Shown here one piece after another: positions 26,501 through 37,938 of a stretch of 64,000 nucleotides of DNA. Below the pieces are notes generated by a model that was given only the letters and a program-made list of their open reading frames with translations, was not told where the DNA came from and made no database searches. Numbering within the stretch: the stretch's first letter is position 1; each line of letters starts with the position of its first letter. This DNA comes from Halichondria panicea. Taxonomy: Eukaryota > Porifera > Demospongiae > Suberitida > Halichondriidae. The stretch is from NCBI RefSeq assembly GCF_963675165.1, contig NC_087377.1:9379122-9443121 (forward strand), in the 5' to 3' direction. A program made the translations under genes and the position numbers.

Positions 26501-28108
26501 AGGAAGTCTGTGAAAGGAGATAGTTGTCTCTTGTCCTTGTGTTCTCACAAAACATGCATTTAAGTCCACACAAATTTGCCTCTTTTGTCTCTATCTCTAG
26601 AACTGAACACTCTTTTGACTTGCAACAAAGACTAACTTGCACGTGGAGAACTGCAGATTCAGCAGAAATTGTTTCTACTGGGATACATTGAATAGCATGC
26701 GCACAGTGCACCTGTAAAGTATCAATTTATGAATTTTACAATGACTTGTCTAACTCCCACGCCGGCATCCAGCCGTGACGTCACAGCAATTAAAAGCTGA
26801 TTAAATTCTTTAGCTCTTACTGGTCTATTACCAAGTATAGTAGAACACCCTATGTGGACAAGTTTTGCTAAACACTATTTTCAAAAGGCTGCAATGGCAA
26901 GTCGATAACAAAGTTTTTGTGCAAATCCACAAACTTAATTCCAAGAAAACATGACTAGAAACCTATAATGAAAGCACAGCGTGTGCTGATGCCTCGGTAG
27001 ACGTAATAATAATTAAAAAATTATAGCTAATACACACATGATAAACATTTTTGCATCTAGCTATTTAATAATCACAGGGAAACTCAAAGAGTGGGAAATG
27101 ATCATTGTTGATAAAAAGGATGCCAAAAACTAAAATTGCTGCTATTAGTATAGAGCCTTGCAGCTTTCTTCTGACTCTTGCAGATCCCCAAAATAAAAAT
27201 CCAAGAAAACATTACTAGAAGCCTATAGAAACTCTTACCAGCAGTTCATTGATCCTTGAGCAGCTGTAGCAATACACGGACACACACACACACAAACCAT
27301 ATACCGTATAGCGTGTAATTTTCGTGGGGCAAAATATTCGTGGTTTTTGTGGTTGGAGGTCTGACCACAAATATTTTACGCACGAATGAAGCGACCTTGC
27401 CTACCTTTACCTGCAGTGCAAGCTCCAACCACGAAAATATTACCCACGAAATGTCCGAAAATTACCTGCTATTATAATACGGTAACTCACTTGGGCATGC
27501 GCACACAAAGGCATAATATAATCGCTGTTACATTTCAAATATAGGCAAGTAGCTAGTCATCTCACCGATAACTTGTATAGTGAAGTTCCCGACTTGAGGA
27601 TCAGATGAAGAACCACCAGCAAAACAAGTCACCACAGCACCATTCAGTGACTCCTCAGCTGGCAACACAAGAGTAGACATCCTTGGTTGCTCATTGGCAG
27701 CAGTGACCATATTAACAGAGAGTGCGAACAATCCACTGCACATGGTAGTGCTTGGGTTTGTATTATGTACAACAACAGTAGCACACATTACGGGACCACT
27801 GACACCCCAACGAGTCTGATCATCAACATCATCATGAGAGCAGGTGAGGCTGACTGTAGTGCCTGGACAAACTTGGAGGGTCGACCCATCAATCACAGTG
27901 CCATTACTGAGGGTTAAACTGCTTACAGCATCTATATCACAATTGTTTGATGACAATGGAATATGTGTATAGCATAGCTATAATTAATTATACTTACCTG
28001 TTTCTTTCTGATAAAGACCTAACAACAAAACCAAGAAAATCTGCAAGACAAAGATACAAAGGAGCGTTGCAAGGTTATGTCACTTACACATATATGTACA
28101 AGCCTCAT
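23562..28108 (-). CDS. Receptor R1: Ig/FN3/sushi-like receptor, two TM exons, long tyrosine tail
   Basis: Minus-strand exons in order: 28108-28088, 28040-27998, 27931-27566, 25819-25535, 25474-25389, 25332-25116, 25051-24563, 24507-24385, 24339-24247, 24133-24091, 24031-23869 and 23711 onward. All join in phase with no lesion. Signal peptide MRLVHICIFLVLLLGLYQ is split over two exons. The ectodomain has one Ig-like exon (SLTCSHDD...VVTCFAGG), FN3-like exons and a 163-codon exon ending in a sushi-like C..C..W..C block. Two exons then encode hydrophobic segments (WLIVVIILIILTLACAIGIV; ILAVVLLGFLFCFGLGVLFY). The tail repeats a module, LYADPNTIEH...YAMV then YQDPNTIEH...YAVV, on separate exons joined by a GC donor (CAG|gcacgt). 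The last exon either runs to TAA at 23562 (about 692 aa) or splices at gtgagt after 23589. Ligand unknown; surface receptor by architecture. Confidence 0.85.
26021..26830. mobile_element. Large foldback element in R1 intron
   Basis: Two arms of about 380-400 bases (26,021-26,425 and 26,445-26,830), nearly full-length inverted copies around a ~20-base loop. Ends read aatagaccag...ctggtctatt; both arms contain 'gacgtcac' and 'ctatctcctttcacagactt'. No open frame of note. It sits in the R1 intron between the Ig exon and the first FN3 exon. If transcribed it would form a very long hairpin. Confidence 0.8.
27302..27484. mobile_element. MITE family 3 copy in R1 intron
   Basis: Ends TACCGTATAGCGTGTAATTT and its inverse near 27,484. 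The interior has paired 'cgtgg...ccacg' words. Very similar to the copies at 34,946-35,156 and 54,887-55,097. Confidence 0.75.
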
Positions 28109-28627
28109 TCTTCCAGTATTAGATTCACTCCTTGATCCTCTCGTAAAATGTAGTGAACTAGACTATAAACTTCTGGTTAATGTTTATCGGGGTTAACAAA
28201 CTTAGTTTGGGGGTTATATATACGAAATTTCTAGGTTAATCCCCACGAAATTAATTTTTGGTGAGTTGATGTATCGTGGACTTCTAATAATTATATGCAT
28301 AATAATATTATAGAGAGCAAAACAATTCTCATGTTAGCCCTCTTGTTAAAAAGTAAGCCTCGATTAAAACCGCGGAGATACACGGATGGTACTTCGAGGG
28401 TACTTCCGTTTCCAATCCCTACTCTATCTATATCTATGGTGAGAGCGACTTTGCTGAAAGCTATTAAAAGTTCCGAAAAAAACTGTGTAGAAGTTGAACG
28501 TACCTTCACCTATCATGAAAGTAAACTGCTTTGTGCTACTGAGCTCATGAGTTGTATAATTATAGTTATAGGTCTAGTTACATGCACTTGATAATTATTA
28601 AACAAGTTTGTTTTCCCTTCTCAATAG
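28109..28627. promoter_or_regulatory. Shared upstream region of divergent R1 and R2
   Basis: The only sequence (about 520 bases) between the R1 start codon and the first R2 exon, so it must hold both 5' UTRs and promoters, or an R2 first exon not found. AT-rich, with no TATA box in a position I can defend. Inference from gene orientation only. Confidence 0.35.
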
Positions 28628-31600
28628 GTTCTCTTTATGGTAACTGCGTGTTCAATAATATTAATACCGCCATATGTATGTAAGTGACTCGGTATATTAA
28701 ATAGGAGATTGCTATACGTATACATCCCTAATTATCTGCGTGCAGATGGTGTGAGCAGTTTAGAAGTCGGTAGCAGTGGTGGCACTGTGATCGATGGGTC
28801 GACCCTCCAAGTTTGTCCAGGCACTACAGTCAGCCTCACCTGTTCTCATGATGATGTTGATGATCAGACTCGTTGGAGTTTCAGTGGTCCCGTAGTGTGT
28901 GCTACTGTTGTTGTACATAATACAAACCCAAGCACTACCATGTGCGGTGAATTGTTCACACTCTCTATTAATATGGTCACTGCTGCCAATGAGCAACCAA
29001 GGATGTCTACTCTTGTGTTGCTAGCTGATGAGTCACTGAATGGTGCTGTGGTGACTTGTTTTGCTGGTGGTTCTTCATCTGATCCTCAAGTCGGGAACTT
29101 CACTATACAAGTTATCGGTGAGATGTCACTATATAAATTATACCTACTATAAAAAAATATTATTGTACGGTTTGCAATGTGAAAAATTGCTAGGATCGGC
29201 CAAAGACAAAAACAAAAACACAAAAAAGCCTGGAACCAAGAAATCCGGCAAGTGCATGCATAACTCATTCACATTCGCAAAATGTTCCAGTTGTTTGCTG
29301 GTAGTTTCTCCATGCTTTTGGTCTGGCCAATCCTAGCACATTGTGACAGATTATCATTGACCATGTTGAGTGGTTTTGATGATGATGTTCCCTATATAAT
29401 ACTAGTCTCGCAAGACACGTCACACCCCTTCACTCGAAGAAGGGTCTGGCAACAGTGTGCATGCACGTGAAGGTGTCTCAGTGGGATTTAATCATTCTGC
29501 CACACCCGTTTTATACTGGGCGTGGTAGCTTAGCTGCTCATCCTATCAGCATGCTAATCCATGACATCGTGTGGGTGTGGTTGTGAGTGGGTTGACGATG
29601 AAGTTAAAATTCTACAATCTGATTAGCGGCGCCAATGGCGCAGGGGACAACTCCACATGCACACTGTTGCCAGACCCTTCAAAGGGGCGTGCCTTGCGAG
29701 ACTACAGTGTTGAACACAGGCATACAGTGCGTGGAACCTCCGAATAAAGGACTTCTATCTTTTCGGAGGTTCATTTAAATTGCTATAAATAGTATATACA
29801 CCCTGTACATGTATAGTCTAGCTTGTATAGACACTACTTTTAGTTACCCGAGGCGCATGGGCGGCCACGGGTATAGTGTCGTTTAGTTTGTCTGTCTGTC
29901 TGTTTGTGATCTCTGAGCCTGCTTACCTGGATGCTACACTGCTACGTTTACTGTCGAATAAAAGTGAGCAAAAGCTAACTTGCACGTTGACTGCATGGTC
30001 TAGACTATATAGCTACACTGTAGCCTACAGGCGTCTTTTACATATTTACAGCTGAAATAATCTTGTACCAGGAACAATGGAAAAGTAAAGGTGGTTTATA
30101 GAATTTCATTGCTCATGTTACTTTTTACTTATAGCCAGCTTCTATGCTTCATATACTTTAAAGATCCGAGGGTTAATTAGCATTTCAGTGCTCTAGTTCA
30201 AGAAGCTAAGAAACTTACTGAAATCACAGATATGTATATAGATACCACCTCGGTATTGATTTTATTGGCCCTCTCATTATTTTGCTCCACTTAAGGAACT
30301 CACTTACGATTTGTGACTACTTCACGAAGTTTGTACTCGCTATAAAAATATATTCCAATGGAAAACAAGTTTGCTTCTGGTGTTCTCTCTACAAAGTACT
30401 AAATTTCTTAAGTGCATGCATGCATGCAGGTTTTCATTATGTTTGGACTGCCAATTAGAGTCATCATCAGGGTGGAGATGATCTGGATGATCTACTAATA
30501 ATTATATGGCGGTATTCAACATCGGCTTTCTACTCCTTACCACCTGCAGGCATATGATATATGAAGTGCGTACATACCACACAAATCATTGACATTGCTT
30601 ACATGCTGTAGGCAAATTAGTGAGAACTGGAGCATTTGGTACGGTCTTACATACCTCCCCAGCTCACACTGTATGGGACGGGACTTGAGCGATTTAACCA
30701 AACGATTCAAACTATGCTTGTTAAGTTTGTCGGTACAGAGAAGGATTGTCTTGAGTCGTGTGTATACGCCTACAACACATCGAAGCATGAATCCACCAAG
30801 CATTCTCCTTTTGAGGTTATGTTCTCCTGTATAAGGGTGCGTTATCGGTAGACATGATTAATTTTCCAAACTGCTCTGACGAATTGCAGCTTTCTTTCCT
30901 ACGGTGAAGCATGCTGAACATTGAGTACTACACAGTAAAATAAAACATTCTCAAAGCTCAAGCCAAGCAAAAAGAACAATATGACAGACAAGCCCGAAGT
31001 TTTCCATGCAAGTAGGCTCTATTGTCTTGAAGAAAGATTTTCTAAAAAAAAAAGCAAGTCCACGGCAAGTTGGATCTTAAATGGGTGGGTGGGTCCTTAC
31101 AAAATAATCAAATCGATTGCATGGCAGAGGACTGTATGGATTAGAACTTGTCGAAGACCCAACGAAGGTAGTGAGTCGAGTGAATGGTGTCCACCTCAAG
31201 CCATACCACATTCCTGAGAATCAACTTCTAGATTCAAGCTCCCTATAAGACCATCTCAAACAACAATTCAAATGAGACATCACTACCCTCGACAAGTCAG
31301 TCTCTTGCTGTGAACAATGAATTAAGTATCCGTTTCTCCATGCAGTGACGTCAAGGCAGGTCCCCTGAAATCTATAATTCCCATGTTCTTAATAGGTACA
31401 AGGTTCCATCTTAGGCATTCCTGGAACGTCCTATACCAAGAGTTCATTAGGAAGAGTATACGCAACTGTTACTCCACTTAAAACTGTAGTAGGCGTTTCT
31501 TCCAACCTACGTCACAACCACATGCTGTTGTATAACTGTGAAATCAAATTTGCGATGAATAACATAGTGACAAGAGTATGATAGAGAGAGAGTATCGAAC

Positions 31601-33395
31601 GTAGCTATACTGTGTATCAAATGTATGGGGAGAGTAACGTGACTTCTTGTATCTGCATTATCACTCTTGCAATATGCCAGATATTGGCTCAGTAGTAATT
31701 ATATATAGTGGGCCTCGACCACTATTATATATATTCATGCAATAACATATAATTTTTTGTAGTAACTATTATTATGTATTAATATATATACACATAGTAT
31801 ATTATAAGCTTATATTATATAACTGCCAGGTTCACCTTCCACTCCAACTGTTAACAGTATGGAATACTCTGTGGCCGATTCAAGTACCGGACGATCTACA
31901 TTCTTGGCCAGCAGTAGCGGGACCTTCGGGACAGCGGTCACTATTTCTGCCAGTGTGGTTGGAGGCAGTGGCTCAGTGGTTGTGACTGACAACATTATCA
32001 CTGTGACTGGATTAAGCTACACTGGCTCCCACGCAGTCAGAGTGGTGGCTGCCAGTACTATGTGTCCAAGACTGTTGAACAACACTAATGTTCCTGTGAT
32101 GTTCAACGTAAGATGTGAGTGGAATATCGTGCACACAGAGTTTGCATTTTCGCTTTACAACTGATAATTTTTCTCAGCCCTTGTACTGATTCAACCCACT
32201 GGATTCGTTGTGTGTTCGAATCCATCATTGCCAATCAGTGGATCATGGAGTATGATTAAAGGCGTAAGTGAATGATCTCGCATGAGTGTCATATTATGCG
32301 TATACACATCACAGGTTCAGAGCAGCAATAACCCAACAGTTCAGTTGACTCCTCCCCCAATTGGTAAACCGACCATAACCTTCACTTCTTCAGCAGGGGG
32401 TCTTAGTGGCAATGCAGTCTATATTCCTGATTCATCCTACCAGCTCACTGACACAGTGGAGAATGATGTGTACACTTTCACTGTAACCGTGACTAATGCG
32501 GCTGGACCCAGCAGGGAAATATCTGAAAGAGTTGTTGGTAAGCTCTTTATTTCTTTTGCTGTGATGAAAACCTCTATATGATACCCATCTTGCGTGTACA
32601 TGCACTGTATATAGTTACCCCGTTCATTGTTGATGAGAGTACACTGGAAACAATGGATTGCCTCACATGTTCTCTCGGTCAAAACTGTGTTTCTGAGCAA
32701 AGTGGAAACTTTGACATCCAGTTTGAAGAAGGATCTGGTGTATGTCGAGACTTGCTTCCATCAGATTTCAGCACATCCACCATACAACTGATGCCTCGGT
32801 CTGCTTGTGCACCCGTGGCTTCATCCACTAACCTGTGTTATCGTGCAACTCTGATGTATAATGGAATAGTAATCAGCACTTATGCTAATCGCGAATTTGC
32901 TGGGTGCCCCGTAAGTGTCTTTCCTTCTTTTCTGGCAGATGGTGTTTCCTACCAGCTTGATGGAGAAGTAACCACTGGCAACGTGTCTCACCTCACGACT
33001 GCTACTCTGAGCTGTACCGAAACTTTTACCTCTGTATCTGGAGCAGCTGTGGTGACATGTGTTGATGGTCAGTGGAACAACATGGGCATACGGTGGTGTT
33101 CTAGATCATTTGCAGGTAAACATTACAATGTTATAATTATATTATTATATAATTTTCAGAAACTACTGCCATATCTGTAATTGTGACTTTCCTGTTGACT
33201 CTGGTTCTTGGAGTATCCATTGGTGCATTTATTGTACCAGCAGTGAACAAGTGCAGGACGTCTGAGAAGGTAACTCTGCAAACTGAAACTGAAATGAGAC
33301 CACCACCTGTCGCAATATACGAGGACCCCGATGTCGTTAAACCTGACCCTCGTACTCAGGGGAATGCTGCTTATGGACATGTACAGTTCAGTTAG
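28628..33395 (+). CDS. Receptor R2: Ig/FN3/sushi-like receptor, single TM, short tyrosine tail
   Basis: Exons: 28628-28679 (leader; in-frame ATG at 28,637 gives MVTACSIILIPPYV), 28746-29117 (Ig), 31830-32114, 32178-32263 and 32315-32537 (FN3-like), 32615-33115 (sushi-like block at its end) and 33160-33395. All phases agree and there are no internal stops; about 581 aa. The Ig exon is almost the same as R1's. Unlike R1, R3 and R4 the last exon holds one membrane segment (AISVIVTFLLTLVLGVSIGA) and the whole tail, with IYEDP and AAYGHV tyrosines; the first pair is worn compared with R3/R4. The 2.7-kb intron after the Ig exon is full of transposon debris. An upstream exon carrying the true start is possible. 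Confidence 0.85.
29173..29349. mobile_element. Hairpin MITE family 4 copy in R2 intron
   Basis: Arms 'gcaatgtgaaaaattgctagga' and its inverse '...cctagcacattgtga' enclose 'agaaatccggcaagtgcataac'. Same family as the long hairpin at 42,743-43,247; separate half-arms flank the third adhesion-gene exon at about 7,485-7,560 and 7,978-8,070. Confidence 0.6.
29403..29704. mobile_element. TIR element in R2 intron
   Basis: Ends tagtctcgcaagac...gccttgcgagacta, with a longer inverted block containing 'ggtctggcaacagtgtgcatg'. About 300 bases, no open frame of note. Non-autonomous DNA element. Confidence 0.7.
29850..30000 (+). repeat. Copy of the 5' dispersed repeat
   Basis: Contains 'acccgaggcgc...gcggccacggg' followed by 'gtcgaataaaagtgagcaaa', the same order of blocks as at 735-935. 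It lies just upstream of the Ty3/gypsy remnant, so the family could be part of a long terminal repeat, but I cannot show that. Confidence 0.5.
30240..31217 (+). mobile_element. Ty3/gypsy integrase remnant in R2 intron
   Basis: Shifted + frames keep the integrase order: a HLGIDFIGP-like start (about 30,245), CDYFTKFV (about 30,317), FGLPIRVI (about 30,440), then LERFNQTIQTMLVKFVG and AYNTSKHESTKHSPFEVMF (30,680-30,830). A C-terminal tail region follows (KQKEQYDRQAR, WVGPYKI, VNGVHLKPYH; 30,960-31,215). Stops and shifts make it non-functional. No protease, reverse transcriptase or paired LTR is seen, so this is a fragment. Confidence 0.7.
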
Positions 33396-34186
33396 TTTCG
33401 AATCGAACAGTGAGTCATTAGCTGTCAGTATTAAATATCATTTTTACTCAGCTTGATAGGACCCAGTACAGAATTTTCCTCTCTTGATTAATTTACGTAT
33501 AGCAAAGTCTTCTGTTTAATTATGACTAACTTAGATGTTTTATAGTTCATTTGAGACTATTGTCGGAATGGCATGGCTGGTGTGCAGACACTATTTTATT
33601 AACTCTCCTGAGGTTTTTGTTAAACCTGAAAATCTATTAATTATGGATCAAGGTCGATCTACATTAGCTACGTAGTTGTTGAATGATAGTGTAAACAAAC
33701 TAGAATTATTACCTTGCAATTGCATTCAGTGTATACAGTATTGTTATTGTTTTTGCATTCTGACATGCTTTCAATGTGCATTGTGTTTGCATTCCTATAA
33801 GTACAGTATATATGCATGTGTGTGTATGAGCTGAAAGATCTCCAGTGTATTGTCCCATCTTTACCACATGACGACCTCTAGCTTACTCGCTAACTACTGG
33901 AGACCATTCGTGTTTGATAGTATAGATGCTCATACGGGCCATGTATACTGATTGACACATTCTCCAAATCCAGCCTTGTTCCTATGCCGATTTTTCTTTA
34001 GTAGAACGGAATTAAAATCGGCCTGGTGACGAGGCTATGCAAATTAGGCTATGGTAGATTTTGTTCAATTATTTTATTCTCACACGCAGTTTACATGGAA
34101 TTCATGATCCTTAGATATAGCTATACCTATATAAGCTATGTATTAAATTGTACATTAAGTATATACCCTTCAAGTGTCTCCTACAG
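33396..34186. other. 3' flank of receptor R2
   Basis: AT-rich, no exon supported. I see no clear polyadenylation signal that I would single out. Confidence 0.4.
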
Positions 34187-34253
34187 TATCAACGATGGGG
34201 AGGAGCTCATGGCCAACATACCTGAATCCCCTCCCACCTGTGGTACCATCAAG
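34187..34253 (+). CDS. Orphan exon, unrecognised
   Basis: A 67-base segment between ctacag and gtgagt, phase 2-in, phase 0-out. It reads INDGEELMANIPESPPTCGT then IK. Good splice signals and codon-like composition, but no partner exon was found nearby. It might belong with the SNF2-like exons 5 kb downstream on the same strand; there is no evidence for that beyond orientation. Confidence 0.25.
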
Positions 34254-34366
34254 GTGAGTGAGTTATAATTATGGACAAGCATTTTATCCAAAATCTGCAT
34301 GTTTGTAGGTGTCAAAGTTACTGTGTACCAAAAGTAGATAAGAAGAGAAGAGTGTCAAACTACCGA

Positions 34367-34865
34367 TACAATAGACTCTCGTTAATCCGGCCACTCTTGG
34401 GACAGTACAGCTTGGCCGGATTAGTGAGGTAGCTGCATTTCATAAGCTGTGCTATAATTATGGCCTAAAAAACTCCAAACACATAATTATAGTGGAAAGT
34501 GTATAGTACGCTAATTTGGCTCTGAAATTACGGATACCTTGATATACCAGTTGTTTTGTTTGGCACAAAACTCCCCCTGAAACGCGGCCACTCGCTATTC
34601 CACAGGTCACTTCAGCTGGCTACCCGAAACTGTGATTTTATACGTTTATTACCGCCGGATGTGACGCTTTGGGAGTGGTTTGGCATATTAAAATTTATTT
34701 ATTTATTGTAATTCTCGAGACAGAACCGCAAAATTAGTCATTAGATTAAGATTCGAGGTAGGTCTGCTATTTTAGGCCGCGGCTATTTTCTGAAATGCAG
34801 CTACCTCGCTCTTGCGGCCAAACTGCACTGTCCCAAGGTGACCGGATTAACAAGAGTCTACTGTA
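34367..34865. mobile_element. MITE family 1 copy
   Basis: TACAATAGACTCTCG...AAGAGTCTACTGTA ends with 'gttaatccggccac' and its inverse. Longer than the copy at 2,820 because internal subrepeats are retained. Confidence 0.75.
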
Positions 34866-34945
34866 CATATTTACAGTGCATTAATTTATAATTATGTGGG
34901 CACTAGTTTATGTACATGTGAAAAGTGCCCTATAGAAGGTACATG

Positions 34946-35156
34946 TACCGTATAGCGGGTAATTTTCGGGGGACAAAATATTCGTGGTTCAGCAATATTG
35001 AGACATTTCGTGGGTAATATTTTCGTGGTTTAGAGCTTGTACTGCAGGTAAAGGTAGGCAAGGTCGCTTCATTCGTGGGTAAAATATTCGTGGTCAGACC
35101 TCCAACCACGAAAACCACGAATATTTTGCCCCACGAAAATGACACGCTATACGGTA
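34946..35156. mobile_element. MITE family 3 copy
   Basis: Ends TACCGTATAGCGGGTAATTT and the inverse at 35,156. Nearly the same element as 54,887-55,097 but in opposite orientation, which suggests recent activity. Confidence 0.8.
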
Positions 35157-35744
35157 TTCAGTCTTAAGTATAATCCTTATATACATGTGTATAATTATAA
35201 GGATTATAATTATTTAATCTCAGGCACTTAGTATCCCTATAACAGTTACGTAACGAATAGTTTAAATAGGCCCGCAGCACAATCCTGATAGAACGAGTAC
35301 TCCACACCTGAAATCAGTCCATTGTATACACATTTTTTTCTCCCAATCATTATATGAACGTGTGCCTATTATTGATAATAAACTCCGATTATCCTTGAGT
35401 ATCCCAAGAATATAGAGCAATGTCATCAGTTTTTCATTTTTCGAATTTTATTGAGTTTTCGTCTACAGCTATCAATTAATGAATAACTGTCATAGTCAAT
35501 CAAATGGACCCAATGATTGTATGGACTCGATCGGATCGACAACACACTCTACCCAACTTGTACCACTGGCTATGTCGAAGGAAAAAATAAATGAATCGAC
35601 GTTATAAAAGAGTCGATGTTTACCAGTATTTGTATAATAGTAAGTCGACCTTTACTATACGATTTAATTTCAAGGACACAACAAAGAAATAATGTAGCTA
35701 TAGATTTGAATTCATACTCTAGATCTATCCTTTCAAAAGGTCAT

Positions 35745-35942
35745 TACCGTATAGTGGGTAATTTTCATGGGGTAAAAATTCGTTATTTTCGTGGGCAAAC
35801 TGACCTCCACGAAATGTTAACGTAGGCGTGGCTTACCGGAACGTATGAATGCAGTGCAGGCAACAACATTTTTACTCACGAAAACCACCGTTTTCCAGAT
35901 AAAAGAATTTTTTACCCCACGAAAATTACCCGCTATACGGTA
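35745..35942. mobile_element. MITE family 3 copy, variant interior
   Basis: Ends TACCGTATAGTGGGTAATTT...ATTACCCGCTATACGGTA. The interior differs from the 34.9-kb copy and resembles the copy at 48,692-48,917 ('ggggtaaaaattcgt', 'ataaaagaattttttacccc'), so at least two subfamilies exist. Confidence 0.75.
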
Positions 35943-36188
35943 ATGAATTAAGCACGTGCTCTATGTTTCTCATGGAGATCCAACCTGATGCTATTTATTT
36001 CATTGATGTACCTCAGATCGTTCATCATCTTGATCAGCTCTCTTAATTCTTCAGACAAAATAACAATAATCAATCTGTTGTACCCTGAGGTATACACCGG
36101 TAAGAAGCGAGAAATTCTAACTTAACCTTTTGACCTCTACACCACACCCATTTTGACCAACGTTTTTGAAACGCATGAAGTATGACTA

Positions 36189-36452
36189 TACAGTAGAACC
36201 TCGATTATCCGGACACCTTGGTTCCAGAAGCAGGCCGGATAAGTGAATATGCCGGATAATCGAATAGATAACCTACGCCTTGATCCACCCACTTTATTGA
36301 TAAACAGTAGTGCCATATGGTTGTCTGCGCATGCGCAGAAGATAAGCAGGCATGTCTCCATGGTAATAACTGCAACGCGCATGCGTATTTGAGGGACACG
36401 CCCATTTTCTGAAAAGAAAACTGCCAAGCCGGATAATCGAGGTTCTACTGTA
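36189..36452. mobile_element. MITE family 2 copy
   Basis: TACAGTAGAACCTCGATTAT...ATAATCGAGGTTCTACTGTA. Interior matches the copy at 14,964-15,258 in reverse, including 'catgtctccatggtaa' and 'cagcagtgccat'-like words. Confidence 0.75.
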
Positions 36453-37033
36453 GCAGTGTTTACAAGCCTTCAAAACATTGCTTAGACTAAGCGGTTCTTG
36501 TTCATTAAAAAAGGTTCTTAGAACTATTACCTTCAAACGATTAAAGTATAGTTTGAGTTATGCGTGTTAACTACTAACGCATTGGGTCCAAAGGTCAGGA
36601 ATGCCGTACGCAATAATTTTCTAGCGGTATTATCCTTGACTTTTTGACCCTGTCGAACCTCCTCTGCATGAACTATACCTATATACCCTACGTGTACTCA
36701 GTCTCTATATACATTCATTAATGGTTTTGTAATTAAGTGTATCTCCTTAGCAATACATAGAATAGGCTAGTCCACGCACGAACAGGTTTGCAATGTATGG
36801 AAACAAACGAGCAGGGAGATTCGTACATCAATCCATACAATGCTACATAGTTGTAATAATGGAATTGCATAGTGCCACACCTGTGATTATATATTGTAGA
36901 CTATAACATCCTACATTATATCAGCACATCGCATCTTAAATTGAAGTTTACTGCACAAAGTCTCATGATTGTAATCATTGTTACCTATACACAATAGCAA
37001 CTATAGAAAACCACTTTCATTTGCAATGACAGT

Positions 37034-37938
37034 TTATTTAGTACAAACAACACAATTAAGTTCTTTGTTCGGATCATATGGAGGACAAGGAAGGCCACCG
37101 CAACCAGCCTCAACATTGTGAAAGGCAAATCTTAATACATCAACACCTACATTTCCCGGAAGAGATTCTTGATCTTCATCAACACATTCGAATCTTCCTC
37201 GTCCGCGCCCTTGGGCATGATAAGTTGTCATTATGTATCCTCGATATTCCCGGGTCCAAGAAGCTGGGCAATTGGCTTTAGCTGGAATCATAACTTTTGC
37301 TGCTCTCGTTGTGACTACACACACAGCACAAGGAATATTATGATAGCTATGCCCTCCTAATGGTTGCGAATATTCTCCGCCAAAAATATATGCCTGGCCT
37401 TGAACACCTGGTATGCTGGGAAGAACGTACTCTGGGTCTTTTGGCATGCAGAGATAGTTTCCACCTCCTCCTTCGTGAAAAATGTGACTTCCACCAGCTA
37501 TTCCTGAGTAGAGCATCTCAGTTCCATAAATATTGGAACAGGTGCTCTTGCCCCAGCGCGTGTAGATGATACCTCCCCTTATGGGCCCAGGTGGACCACG
37601 TTCTCCAGTCTTTCCTATTGGTCCAGGGTCTCCATTTGTTCCAGGTAGCCCGTTTAAGCCGTCTCTATCCGGCACACCTGGTTGACCATCGCGACCATCT
37701 CTTCCTCTCAGAAGCTCCATTGAAATACATGTAGTATAGTTGTCGTGTTCTGTTGTTGTGTTGCTGTTTTCTTTCTTCAGAAGAACATTCCCTATAATAT
37801 ATATATATTATATATATAATTTAACTGTACCAAAACCTGTACATGTATATTTATATAAATTATAGTCTTACCATCAATGACAGGAATGAAAACAGTAATT
37901 GACACTGCAAGAACAATAATTGCATAGCAAATCTTCAT
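37034..37938 (-). CDS. Short-chain collagen-like protein with C-terminal cysteine domain
   Basis: Two exons on the minus strand: 37938-37872 (signal peptide MKICYAIIVLAVSITVFIPV) and 37791-37034, joined in phase 1; 274 aa. After a short linker there are about 14 Gly-X-Y triplets with one break (GVP-DRD-GLN), ending GPPGPIRGG. The rest (~175 aa) is the conserved globular region of sponge short-chain collagens: YTRWGKSTC, YSGIAGGSHIFHEGGGGNYL, ...PCAVCVVTTR, and C-rich LPCPPYDPN near the end. Known members are spongin-type short-chain collagens; the role would be extracellular matrix. Acceptor atag is preceded by an AT repeat, and no lesion is seen. The triple-helix length is short, so trimer stability is an open question. 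Confidence 0.9.

Noticed and set aside
29850-31217. Intact LTR retrotransposon in the R2 intron
   Set aside because: Only integrase-like sequence is present, with stops and shifts; no paired LTRs, protease or reverse transcriptase were found.
36137-36536. Open frames of 66-96 codons with SNTHARC-like and MPAYLLRM-like readings
   Set aside because: They lie across MITE family 2 and its flank, and the same readings occur in the 14,964 copy. They follow the element and do not look like transposase.
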